Shown: one piece after another, positions 42,169 through 50,973 of the stretch
Numbering within the stretch: position 1 is the first letter of the stretch
Layout of the letters: the number at the start of each line of letters is the position of its first letter
Assembly: GCA_963204915.1 (NCBI GenBank)
Contig: CAUJHS010000050.1
Location: 1 to 64,000 of the forward strand
Source of the DNA: Planctomycetota bacterium
GTDB lineage: Bacteria; Planctomycetota; Planctomycetia; Pirellulales; Pirellulaceae
Reading direction: 5' to 3'
DNA: 64,000 nucleotides
Made by a program: the position numbers and the translations under genes
The notes under the pieces: generated by a model
Told to the model about the DNA's origin: nothing
Database searches by the model: none
Seen by the model: the letters and a program-made list of their open reading frames with translations, nothing else

Positions 42169-44091
42169 ATGCCGGGCATTTGCGGCGGCATCCATAGCCA
42201 ACAGCCAAAACGCATTCCGGACCTGCTTCCGGAGATGCTCCGCGCGACACCGCGCCTCGCCGCTTGCCGGGAAGAACTCGCCACCGATGACCGCTTGGGT
42301 CTGGCGCTGGGTCGTGTTTCGCTTGGTTTCGTCAACACCGCCCCGCAACCGGCGCAGACCTCGGACGCCCGCTTTTTGGCCGTGATGGACGGTGAACTTT
42401 ATGATGTTGACGAACTTCGGCATCGGCTGCAGTCGCGCGGAGTGTATTTCGCCGGCGCTAGCCATGCCGAGCTGCTCGCGGTCGGTCTCGCCGCGGAGGG
42501 ACGTAATTTCTTGCGAAGCCTCCACGGCTCCTTTGCGGCCGCGATTTGGGATTCCCACGAGCGCCGACTCCACCTGATCAACGACCGGTTCGCAACGCGG
42601 CCCCTGTATTTCACTCAGAACGACGGCGAATTCCTGTTCGCTTCGTCGATTCAGGCGATCCTCGCACATCCCGACGTGTCGCGCGAGATCAACCCCACGG
42701 GCCTGGCGCAGTTTTTCACCTTCGGCCATTACCTACGCGAAGACACCTCCCTGGCCGCCATCCGCGTCTTGCCCGGCGCAGCCTGGATGACGTGGGATGA
42801 CCGCGCCAAGCGGCTCTCGGTCCAGCGCTACTGGCGCGAAAATGAAACGCTGGCCGACCCGCCTGCGGACCGCGCCGGGTGGCTCGAACAGATCGACGCG
42901 GCGCTCCAGCGCGCCGTCGCGCGGCGCGTCGAGAATACGCCCGCCCTGGGTATCGCGCTTTCCGGCGGACTCGACGCCCGCACGGTGCTCGGTTTGATCG
43001 ACGTAAAGCGCTCGCCGCTGCAAAGTCTTTGCCTGGGCATGAAGGGGAGCCTTGATCATCGCGCCGCGGCTCGCCTAGCCGAGATCGCCGGATGTCCTCA
43101 CCACAATCATGAGTTGGGCGCGGGATTCCTGGAGAACTTTGAACGTCATCTCGAAGCGATGGTGCGGCTGACGGACGGCCAGTATCTGTCGCAGTGCATC
43201 GTGATGCCGACGCTCCCGATTTACCAGCAACTGGGCGTGCACGTGCTGCTGCGCGGTCACGCGGGCGAACTGATGCACATGACCAAGGCGTACAACTATT
43301 CGCTCGACCGTGATGCGCTGGCGATCCGCTCGGAAGCGCAGCTGCGCCCGTGGCTGTTCCGCCGCCTGCAGGCGTATATGCTGGACGGCGTCGAGAAACC
43401 GGTGTTCGCACCGCAATATCAAAACCACATGGCGGAGCTGGCGCGCCGTTCGATCGATCAAGACGTGGATGACACACAAGGGGCCGGTGAACCGCTCCAG
43501 CAAATCTGGCGGTTGTTTATCGCCCAGCGATTACGTCGAGAAACGGTGTTGTCGCTGGTCAAGTTTCGCTCGGTCGTCGAGCCGCGTCTGCCGTTCTTAG
43601 ACAACGATCTCGTCGACCTTTTGTTTGCGGCGCCCCCTTCGCTCAAGCTCGGCGAAGACATTCAATCGTATATCCTACGCAAACATCGGCCGGAGTTTCT
43701 CTCGGTGGTCAACGCCAATACCGGCGCGAAGCTCGGCGCCAGCGAATTGGCGCGTCGCGCCGCCTACCTACGGCTCAGGATTTTGGCGAAACTCGGCGCG
43801 CCGGGCTACCAACCGTACGAACGGCTTGGGCTGTGGCTGCGCCGCGAATTGGCGCCGCTGGTCAAGAATGTTCTGTTAAGCGATCAATGCCTGGAGCGCG
43901 GCGTGTTCGACGCGGCCGGGGTTCTCGCCGTGGTCGATCAGCACCTCCAGCGCGGGCGTAATCACACGTATTTGCTTCTCGCCATGATGATCTTCGAGCA
44001 AGGCCAGCGCTGTTTGTTCGGAGAAATGACGAAGGACTCGGCATCGGGCGGGGCGACCCCTGCGCTCCTCAGCACCGCTCGCGGCGCTTAG
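42169..44091 (+). CDS. Asparagine-synthase-like protein lacking key catalytic residues
   Basis: 640 residues with the same two-domain plan as AsnB, but divergent. The protein starts MPGICGG, so the nucleophile Cys is residue 5 rather than 2 and could not be the N-terminal residue after Met removal; glutaminase activity is doubtful. The PP-loop reads SGGLDAR at 265-271, where the usual Ser after Asp is Ala. The fold is otherwise kept (FLFASSIQAILAHPD, VVEPRLPFLDNDLVDLL). It may use ammonia, catalyse another adenylation, or serve as a partner of the complete AsnB at 36.7 kb. Twenty-six bases after GT39. Confidence 0.8.
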   Translation: MPGICGGIHSQQPKRIPDLLPEMLRATPRLAACREELATDDRLGLALGRVSLGFVNTAPQPAQTSDARFLAVMDGELYDVDELRHRLQSRGVYFAGASHAELLAVGLAAEGRNFLRSLHGSFAAAIWDSHERRLHLINDRFATRPLYFTQNDGEFLFASSIQAILAHPDVSREINPTGLAQFFTFGHYLREDTSLAAIRVLPGAAWMTWDDRAKRLSVQRYWRENETLADPPADRAGWLEQIDAALQRAVARRVENTPALGIALSGGLDARTVLGLIDVKRSPLQSLCLGMKGSLDHRAAARLAEIAGCPHHNHELGAGFLENFERHLEAMVRLTDGQYLSQCIVMPTLPIYQQLGVHVLLRGHAGELMHMTKAYNYSLDRDALAIRSEAQLRPWLFRRLQAYMLDGVEKPVFAPQYQNHMAELARRSIDQDVDDTQGAGEPLQQIWRLFIAQRLRRETVLSLVKFRSVVEPRLPFLDNDLVDLLFAAPPSLKLGEDIQSYILRKHRPEFLSVVNANTGAKLGASELARRAAYLRLRILAKLGAPGYQPYERLGLWLRRELAPLVKNVLLSDQCLERGVFDAAGVLAVVDQHLQRGRNHTYLLLAMMIFEQGQRCLFGEMTKDSASGGATPALLSTARGA

Positions 44092-44115
44092 CGCATTGCA
44101 TCCTCAAGTTGCAGA

Positions 44116-45336
44116 TTGAAGTCCGCCACCACTTCGCGTGACGTGTTGAATCCATCGCCCACCGTCGACGACGCCCCAACGCCGCCTCCTGCGGACCATC
44201 GTTCCGCGCGACACGCCACGGTTTGTCAGGTACTGCACAGTTTAACGATTGGCGGCGCCGAAGTTTTGGCGGCGAATCTCGCCCGGCGGCTCTCGGATCG
44301 ATACCGGTTTGTGTTCGCTTGCCTGGACGACTTGGGGCCGCTTGGCGAACAGCTGCGCAGCGAAGGTTTTTTAGTCGAGGTGCTTGGCCGGAAAGAAGGG
44401 TTCGATGTGCGGTGTGTGCGGCGGTTGGCGCAGTTCGCTCGCTCTCACCACGTCGATGTGATTCACGCGCATCAGTACACGCCGTTCTTCTACGCTCGGG
44501 CGCCCGGCGTCTTCGCGCAACGCCCCCCGGTGTTGTTTAACGAACACGGGCGGTTTCATCCCGACTATCCCCGCCGGAAACGAATGCTGTTTAATCGCCT
44601 GGCGCTGCGAAGCGGCGACCGGGTCGCAGCGGTGGGCGAATCCGTGCGACAAGCTCTGATCAATAACGAAGGAATTCCAGCCGAACGGATCGAGGTGATT
44701 TACAACGGCGTCAACCTCGACAAATTCACTGCGACCGAGGAGGTTCGCGAATCCGTCCGGCGCGAACTCGGCCTGGCGGCCGGCGACTTTGTCGTGATGC
44801 AGGTCGCCCGCCTTGATCCGATCAAGGACCATCTAACGGCCTTGCGGGCCATCGAGCGCGTAGCGAAAACCTGCCCTCAAGCACGCTTGGTGATTGTGGG
44901 CGACGGTCCCCAGCGCCAGCTCATTGAAACCGAAATCACGAGGCGTCATCTCACATCCCATGTGCGTATGTTGGGGCAGCGAACCGACGTGCCCCGAATT
45001 CTTCCCGCAGCCGATGCCTTCTTGCTCACCAGCGTCAGCGAGGGCATCCCCGTGACCATGATTGAAGCGATGGGCGCGCGGCTGCCGATCGTTTCCACGA
45101 ACGTCGGCGGCATCGCCGAAGTGGTAATCGAGCAAACCACCGGCCTCCTCGGCGCGGCCGGCGACGACGCCGCGATCGCCGACGCGCTCGTCCAACTTAT
45201 CCAGCAACCCGAGACCTGCCACCGCCTTGGTCAGGCCGGCTACAACCGCGCCCACCAACAGTTCAGCGAACCACAGATGCATGCCCGTTACGCGCAGCTT
45301 TATGATGAGATGCTGCGCCAGGCTGTGAGGCGCTAA
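44116..45336 (+). CDS. GT4 glycosyltransferase
   Basis: 406 residues. The first visible start is TTG 44116; a GTG at 44143 is in frame, and the GT-B fold only begins at about residue 35 (VCQVLHSLTIGGAEVLAANL), so the first 30 residues are uncertain. C-terminal half: VMQVARLDPIKDHLTAL, VIVGDGPQRQLIE and SEGIPVTMIEAMGARLPIV with E-x7-E. The sequence is typical of the EPS-type GT4 'TIGR03088/StpG'-like group, but I do not assign a linkage. Confidence 0.88.
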   Translation: MKSATTSRDVLNPSPTVDDAPTPPPADHRSARHATVCQVLHSLTIGGAEVLAANLARRLSDRYRFVFACLDDLGPLGEQLRSEGFLVEVLGRKEGFDVRCVRRLAQFARSHHVDVIHAHQYTPFFYARAPGVFAQRPPVLFNEHGRFHPDYPRRKRMLFNRLALRSGDRVAAVGESVRQALINNEGIPAERIEVIYNGVNLDKFTATEEVRESVRRELGLAAGDFVVMQVARLDPIKDHLTALRAIERVAKTCPQARLVIVGDGPQRQLIETEITRRHLTSHVRMLGQRTDVPRILPAADAFLLTSVSEGIPVTMIEAMGARLPIVSTNVGGIAEVVIEQTTGLLGAAGDDAAIADALVQLIQQPETCHRLGQAGYNRAHQQFSEPQMHARYAQLYDEMLRQAVRR

Positions 45337-45347
45337 ACTTCGTCTCG

Positions 45348-46586
45348 ATGAGCACGGCCCACAATCAACTAGGCGAAACTCCGGTACCGGAAAACCGTTG
45401 TCGCCAGGATTCCCTGGGCGTTATGCGCGACGAACCACTACGAAGCCGCGAGAAGACGCTCGTTGTCTTCGCCGATGACTGGGGGCGCCATCCGTCCAGT
45501 TGTCAGCATTTGATTCGACGATTAACAAGCGACTGGCGCATCCTTTGGGTCAATACCATCGGCACGCGGAGCGTACGCGCCGACGGCTTTACGCTTCGAC
45601 GCGGCATCGAGAAAATTCGCAGTTGGCGCAACGGTTTACGCCAGGTGGGCGATCAAATGTGGGTGCTTGATCCGCCGATGGTTCCGTCCTCCTCGACGTT
45701 GTCGAAAAAGATAAATCGCGTGATTGTCACCACTCGGATCCGCCAAATCCTCCGACGTCTAAAGTGGCGCGATCCAGTGGTCCTGACCACGTTGCCCTAC
45801 ACCGCGTGGCTCTTGGGCGACATTGGCGAACGCGGTTTAGTCTACTATTGTACCGACGATTACAGTCATTGGCCCTCCGCGGATCGGCTCGTACTGCAAC
45901 AAGCCGAACGCGAGATTCGCCAGCGCGCCGACCTGGTGCTCGCCGTCTCGCATAAACTGGTCGCCGTGCACGCCGAGGCGGCGCGGTGCGAGTACTTCCC
46001 GCATGGCGTCGACGTAAAACACTTCATGTCGGTGAACAACGTGACATCGCTTCCGAAGCCGCTCCAAGCGATCCCGGGACCGAGAATGGGGTTTTTCGGC
46101 CTGCTTTATGAAAAGATCGACTTTGAGTTATTGTCGCGGTTGGCGGAATCCTTGCCAGGCGCGAGTCTGGTCCTCATTGGCCCCGTCGATTATTGTCCCG
46201 AGTCAATCACCAAGCTGCCGAACGTGCACTTGCTGGGCAAACAGTCGTATGACGACTTGCCTTCATGGCTCGCTGGCCTGGATGTGTTGCTGATGCCCTA
46301 TGTCAACGATGAGATGATTCGGCAGAGTAATCCGCTTAAACTGAGAGAGTGTCTGGCGACCGGCAAGCCAACGGTGTGCATCGACATCCCCGAAGTGCGC
46401 CGCCTGGAGCCTCATGTGCACGTCGCGGAAACCCAAGACGACTTTCTCGCCGCAGTTCGCCAGGCGCTCAACGAGGGCAAGAACGCAGCACTAGCGCTGG
46501 CGCGGCAGCGCGCCGTCGAAAACGACAGTTGGGATGTTCGCGCCGCAGAACTCAGCGACTACCTGTGCGGGATTACGGCGAAGTAA
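45348..46586 (+). CDS. GT-B glycosyltransferase, TuaH/GT4-like
   Basis: 412 residues from ATG 45348; the conserved part starts at about residue 36 (KTLVVFADDWGRHPSSCQHL), so ATG 45423 is another possible start. The C-terminal donor site is less typical than in neighbouring GT4 enzymes: LMPYVNDEMIRQSNPLKLRE then CLATGKPTV. It fits the group that includes TuaH and WbpX-like enzymes. Eleven bases after the preceding gene. Confidence 0.82.
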   Translation: MSTAHNQLGETPVPENRCRQDSLGVMRDEPLRSREKTLVVFADDWGRHPSSCQHLIRRLTSDWRILWVNTIGTRSVRADGFTLRRGIEKIRSWRNGLRQVGDQMWVLDPPMVPSSSTLSKKINRVIVTTRIRQILRRLKWRDPVVLTTLPYTAWLLGDIGERGLVYYCTDDYSHWPSADRLVLQQAEREIRQRADLVLAVSHKLVAVHAEAARCEYFPHGVDVKHFMSVNNVTSLPKPLQAIPGPRMGFFGLLYEKIDFELLSRLAESLPGASLVLIGPVDYCPESITKLPNVHLLGKQSYDDLPSWLAGLDVLLMPYVNDEMIRQSNPLKLRECLATGKPTVCIDIPEVRRLEPHVHVAETQDDFLAAVRQALNEGKNAALALARQRAVENDSWDVRAAELSDYLCGITAK

Positions 46587-46610
46587 GACGAAAGACCCCG
46601 ACAGCGATCC

Positions 46611-47783
46611 GTGCGAAGAATCTTGCATTTACGAACGATCAGCGGCAAAGGAGGCGGTCCCGAAAAGACCCTGCTCTACACGCCACGTTTTCTGGGCGAC
46701 GACTACGCGGTGCGGTTGGCGTACATCCGTCCGGCCAACGACCCCGAGTACGATATGCCTGAACGGGCGCGCCAAATGGGCGTCTCGCTGATTGACATTC
46801 CTGAGAGGGGCCCCGCCGATCCGAGAACCCTGGTGCGGCTGGCGCGCGAAGTGCGGAGTTTTCGACCCGATGTGCTTCATGCGCATGACTACAAGACGAA
46901 TATCCTATCGGTCGTACTGGGGCGTTGGTTTCGCATTCCGGTCGTGACCACACTGCATGGATATGGACTTACCAGCGGGCGTTTAGCGCTCTATTACCGC
47001 CTGGAAAAATGGGCCTTACGGCGAATGAATCGTATCGTGTCGGTTAGTCCTGACCTTGATCAATACCTGCATGACCTTAAGATTCCGGCTATCCGGCGCA
47101 CCGTCATTGAGAATGCAATCGATGTTAACACCTATCGGCGAAGGTATACGGTGGACGAGGCGAAAGCGAGGCTTGGATTGCCGCCTCAACGTTTACTCGT
47201 CGCAGGGGTCGGTCGCCTTCAACCGGAGAAAAACTTTGGTTCGTTGATCGACGCCGCCGTTCAGCTTTATGGCCAAGGACTTGACTTCGATCTTGCGATC
47301 ATCGGTGACGGACCGCTACGCGAAGCGCTGCAACGGCAGATTTTGGAACATGGTGTCGAATCAAGAGTTCGCCTGTTGGGACACCGGTCCGACATGATCG
47401 AACTGTTCCAAGCCATCGACGTTTTCGTTCTCAGCAGTATTCGAGAAGCGTCGCCAAACGTGCTCTTGGAGGCGATGGCGATGGGAACGCCTGTCGTCTC
47501 AACACGCGTCGCCGGAACGCCGCGAATTGTAAGCGATGGGGAAAATGGTTTACTCGTCACGCCGAACGACACGGGTGGACTTGGTACGGCGATCGCCAAC
47601 TTATTGCGCAATGGTCATTTACGTGCAAAGTTTTCGCAAACGGGCCGAACCACCATTGAGCAGGAGTATAGCTTTGACCGACGCATGAAAAAGATGCGTG
47701 CTTTGTACGACCAAATCTTACCCAGCGCTGCATGCGGCTTTGATGCGGGAAACCATACGCCAAAAGTTGTAAATGCGGGATAA
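46611..47783 (+). CDS. GT4 glycosyltransferase
   Basis: 390 residues from GTG 46611. N-terminus RRILHLRTISGKGGGPEKTLL, with the glycine-rich acceptor loop; later VLHAHDYKTNILSVVLGRWF, VAGVGRLQPEKNFGSLIDA, and donor site REASPNVLLEAMAMGTPVVS with E-x7-E. The gene overlaps the next by 11 bases. Confidence 0.9.
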   Translation: MRRILHLRTISGKGGGPEKTLLYTPRFLGDDYAVRLAYIRPANDPEYDMPERARQMGVSLIDIPERGPADPRTLVRLAREVRSFRPDVLHAHDYKTNILSVVLGRWFRIPVVTTLHGYGLTSGRLALYYRLEKWALRRMNRIVSVSPDLDQYLHDLKIPAIRRTVIENAIDVNTYRRRYTVDEAKARLGLPPQRLLVAGVGRLQPEKNFGSLIDAAVQLYGQGLDFDLAIIGDGPLREALQRQILEHGVESRVRLLGHRSDMIELFQAIDVFVLSSIREASPNVLLEAMAMGTPVVSTRVAGTPRIVSDGENGLLVTPNDTGGLGTAIANLLRNGHLRAKFSQTGRTTIEQEYSFDRRMKKMRALYDQILPSAACGFDAGNHTPKVVNAG

Positions 47784-48417
47784 TCATCTTACCCCTATGA
47801 CCAACTATGCGGCTTGGCTGGTCGACCTGGATGGTACGTTGTATCGTCAGTCCTGGGTGCGCTTGGCGATGGCGGCGAACCTGTTGCTGGGTGGCCGCGC
47901 CGCTATTCCGGTACTCCGGGCGTTTCGCCGTGCGCAGGAGCAGCTGCGTCATGAATGCCAGGAAAATTGCGACGATCTGTTCTCGCTTCAAATTCGATAC
48001 ACCGCGGAGCGACTCGAACTGGAAACCGATCAAGTCCAGCGCTTGGTGCAAGACTGGATGATTCAGCGTCCTGGGCCATGGCTGCGGCGTTTTCGGCGCA
48101 GCGGCCTGTTGGCCGAGATACGACGTTTTCGCGACCTGGGCGGGAAAACGGCGCTCGTCAGCGATTATCCGGCGAGCGAAAAACTCCAGGCGCTTGGCGC
48201 CGCTGATCTATTTGACGTCGTGGTCGCCAGCGGCGAACCGGGCGGACCTAAACGCTGGAAGCCGGCGCCAGACGGTTACTTAATTGCCGCCGAGCGCCTC
48301 GGCGCGACTTCGGCGCAGTGCCTCGTGATTGGCGATCGCGACGACGCCGACGGCGAAGCCGCTCGCCGCGCTGGGATGGCGTTTCGCAGGATTGGCGGAA
48401 GGCGTGCGCGGGGATGA
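47773..48417 (+). CDS. HAD-superfamily hydrolase
   Basis: 214 residues. Motif I is DLDGTLY (Asp18 nucleophile, Asp20); motif II is probably the Ser of ALVSDYPAS, motif III the Lys of PKRWKPAP, and motif IV VIGDRDDADGEAA. The helical cap lies between motifs I and II. It would dephosphorylate a sugar or lipid phosphate intermediate. ATG 47773 overlaps the GT4 gene; ATG 47797, eight codons later, is equally possible. Confidence 0.82.
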   Translation: MRDNHLTPMTNYAAWLVDLDGTLYRQSWVRLAMAANLLLGGRAAIPVLRAFRRAQEQLRHECQENCDDLFSLQIRYTAERLELETDQVQRLVQDWMIQRPGPWLRRFRRSGLLAEIRRFRDLGGKTALVSDYPASEKLQALGAADLFDVVVASGEPGGPKRWKPAPDGYLIAAERLGATSAQCLVIGDRDDADGEAARRAGMAFRRIGGRRARG

Positions 48418-48493
48418 GTTGTTCGGTCCTCAATGATGTACCCGATTTCTACGTACCGCAAGGCCCAACGTTTTGTTTCACCCGCCGAGATTG

Positions 48494-49474
48494 ATGCGGC
48501 AAACGGCTCAACCCTTGATCGCCGAATCCCAATTGTGTAGGCAAAGGGCGCGACCGCATTATCCTGGCCTCAATTGGGCGCGTGTGGTGGCCGTCCTCCT
48601 GGTAACCTCGCAGCATGCGTTGTCAGTCGGCGGGCGAATCGAGTGGACGAGTTTTGGCGAATTCGGCCTAGGTCGCACTGGCGTTGCCCTATTTCTTGCG
48701 ATCAGCGGGTTAATGGCCGGCACCGATTGGCGCGAACCGTGGCCATGGCTCAAGCGGCGCCTGACGCGCATTTTCCCCGCCTATTGGATCGCCATCGGTT
48801 TCGGTTTCCTGCTAAATTGGATGGTCGAATATAAACCTGCGACGCTGTCCCAGTTTGTGTGGCAAATGTTAGGACTGGGCGTGTTTGCGCACCGCGAACA
48901 TCTGGTCAATGTGGCGTCCTGGTTCGTATCGTTTGTCGTGTTGCTCTATGGGCTTGCCTTCCTTTGTCGGATCTCACAGAAGCCCGTGCTTATGGCAGCT
49001 TGTCTCTTGCTCGTGGCCCTTGTGTTGTCACTTCGGTACGACCCAACCATGGCGAGCCATGCGGCGAATTTTTTCACGGCGTTTATGATAGGCGCCGTTG
49101 CCATGGAAACGCGCACTCGCGTCCACCTGCTCGCCGGCGCCACATTGGTAGCGGCTGGACTGGGTTTCCTCGTCCCTCAACTGTGGGTTACGGCGGCCGG
49201 CCTTGGCTTAACTGCCGCCTCGCTGCTTTTGACCCGCAGCTCAAGTCTTGTCGATTGGCTGGCGCGCTACTCCTATGAGTTCTACCTGGTTCATGGCATC
49301 TTCCTCGTTGGCGCTGCAAAATACTTGTCGCTACCCTATGGGACGGGAGTCATTCCGGGTATCCTCGGCGCGCTTGCAGGGGCGGTCGCCTTAAATGCGT
49401 TCGTTGCCTACATTCAGGGTTTGGTACGAGGCTGCGAAACTGCTTCGCGGCCGGCTCCGCTCCATAGCCCGTGA
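48494..49474 (+). CDS. Membrane acyltransferase, acyltransferase-3 family
   Basis: 326 residues from ATG 48494; TTG 48473 lies upstream in frame. About nine or ten helices. The family start is LNWARVVAVLLVTSQHALSV (Arg and His conserved), then GRTGVALFLAISGLMAGTDW. Second acyltransferase-3 protein in the locus, so the polymer may carry two different acyl groups. The 3' end overlaps the open frame of the FemAB-like gene but not its preferred start. Confidence 0.82.
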   Translation: MRQTAQPLIAESQLCRQRARPHYPGLNWARVVAVLLVTSQHALSVGGRIEWTSFGEFGLGRTGVALFLAISGLMAGTDWREPWPWLKRRLTRIFPAYWIAIGFGFLLNWMVEYKPATLSQFVWQMLGLGVFAHREHLVNVASWFVSFVVLLYGLAFLCRISQKPVLMAACLLLVALVLSLRYDPTMASHAANFFTAFMIGAVAMETRTRVHLLAGATLVAAGLGFLVPQLWVTAAGLGLTAASLLLTRSSSLVDWLARYSYEFYLVHGIFLVGAAKYLSLPYGTGVIPGILGALAGAVALNAFVAYIQGLVRGCETASRPAPLHSP

Positions 49475-49517
49475 GTCGGCGGCGAATCTTTCCGCTCCCT
49501 CTTCGCCCTTGCCGCTT

Positions 49518-50582
49518 ATGATCGTTTCGCCGCCGATGCTCGAAGTCCGCGTACACGGGTCGGCTCACTTCTCCCGCTGCCTGGAGGTGTGGCAAGCCGA
49601 GTTGGGCGATCGGTTGCTGACGCACCCGGCGCTTCACCCCGCATGGCTGCGCGTATTGCAAGACGGCCTCCGCCATGAACCATACGCCCTCGAAGCGTGG
49701 TCGGAGGGAAAACTTACCGGGGTCCTGCCCCTCGCATTTGTGCGCAGTACGCTCTTTGGCCGCTTTCTTTCGGCTCTGCCCTACGTGAACTCAGGCGGCG
49801 TGCAGGCGCACGACGCGCGCTCCGGCGCCGCGTTGGTGGATCGCGCCGTCGAACTGGCCGATGCGCTTGACGTTAAGCATCTGGAACTGCGGCATGAAGC
49901 GGAGCTGGCGCATCCGGCCCTCACGCACAAGCTGACCAGCAAAGTCCATATGCGGCTAGCGCTGCCAGACACCGAAGACGCCCTGTGGGGTCAGTTTAGG
50001 TCGAAGTTGCGCAGCCAAGTCAAGAGCGGGATGAAGCACGATTTTATCGTGTGCTGGGGGCGGAGCGAACTGCTGGCCGATTTCTACGGTGTGTTTAGCC
50101 GCAACATGCGCGATCTGGGTACGCCCGTTTATGGCCGCCGGTTGTTTGCCAGTATTTTAGAGCAGTTTCCCGATCAGGCGGAGTTCTGCGTGGTGCGGGC
50201 CGGGAAGCAACCTATAGCGGCAGCGCTTCTTACACACGGGCGCGGTGTGACCGAAGTTCCCAGCGCCAGTTGCCTTCACGAATTCCGCTCGACCAACGTC
50301 AATATGCTGATGTACTGGCGGCTGCTATGCCGGGCGATCGAACGGCGGCAACACACGTTCGACTTTGGCCGTAGCAGCCGCGACAGCGCGACCTACCGCT
50401 TCAAGGAACAATGGGGCGCCGAGCCGCATCCCGCGATTTGGCAGTACTACGTGCGCCGCGGCGACGTGCAAGACATGCGTATCGAAGGCGGCAAATACGA
50501 TCGCGTGATCCGCCTCTGGCGCCGCCTGCCGCTCTCCGTTACGCGCATCGCGGGTCCTCTCATCGTCCGCGGTATTCCATAA
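49518..50582 (+). CDS. FemAB-like GNAT protein, PEP-CTERM/exosortase system type
   Basis: 354 residues from ATG 49518; the frame upstream overlaps the acyltransferase. Two GNAT-like halves: EPYALEAWSEGKLTGVLPLA and, later, FRSKLRSQVKSGMKHDFIV and FDFGRSSRDSATYRFKEQWG, which is the signature of the TIGR03019 family. Relatives add amino acids to lipid- or glycan-linked acceptors from aminoacyl-tRNA; the role in exosortase loci is not established. It is the last plus-strand gene of the locus. Confidence 0.85.
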   Translation: MIVSPPMLEVRVHGSAHFSRCLEVWQAELGDRLLTHPALHPAWLRVLQDGLRHEPYALEAWSEGKLTGVLPLAFVRSTLFGRFLSALPYVNSGGVQAHDARSGAALVDRAVELADALDVKHLELRHEAELAHPALTHKLTSKVHMRLALPDTEDALWGQFRSKLRSQVKSGMKHDFIVCWGRSELLADFYGVFSRNMRDLGTPVYGRRLFASILEQFPDQAEFCVVRAGKQPIAAALLTHGRGVTEVPSASCLHEFRSTNVNMLMYWRLLCRAIERRQHTFDFGRSSRDSATYRFKEQWGAEPHPAIWQYYVRRGDVQDMRIEGGKYDRVIRLWRRLPLSVTRIAGPLIVRGIP

Positions 50583-50589
50583 GACGACG

Positions 50590-50760
50590 GCGAATATACA
50601 GCTTTCGGATGCTTTTGCTTCCAGACATACGCCAGCGAGGCGCGGTAACCGGTCGCCCCGGCCAGCAGGCGGTGCAGCACGTCGTTCAGGAAGGCCCACA
50701 CGTCCTAGTCGTTCCGCATCGTCCTGCTTGCAAGCGTCACCAAGCGGGTGGCGCGCTGAC
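50590..50760 (-). pseudogene. IS66 transposase C-terminal remnant
   Basis: The minus strand reads RATRLVTLASRTMRND, stop, DVWAFLNDVLHRLLAG, then YRASLAYVWKQKHPKAVY. This is the C-terminal end of planctomycete IS66-type transposases, where a Leu stands in place of the stop codon TAG. No N-terminal part is present, so it is a truncated relic at the end of the EPS locus. The bases between 50,761 and 50,973 hold nothing I recognise. Confidence 0.55.
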
Positions 50761-50973
50761 CGAACAAATCGTTACCTTGACAAAAAACTTACGCGGCGTA
50801 GCAACGCTCGAAGCGCGGGCTGCGCTATGTTTATGCACCAGCTCTCGGCTCCCTCGCCCTACGGTCTGGTTGCACGCTTCGTTTTGACGGTCGCCGCAGT
50901 TCGTCTCTCTCGTCCCCTTGTCGCTTGACGCCAGCCCGCGCCTCGGCGTTGCCGGCCGTCAACGGCAATGCCG

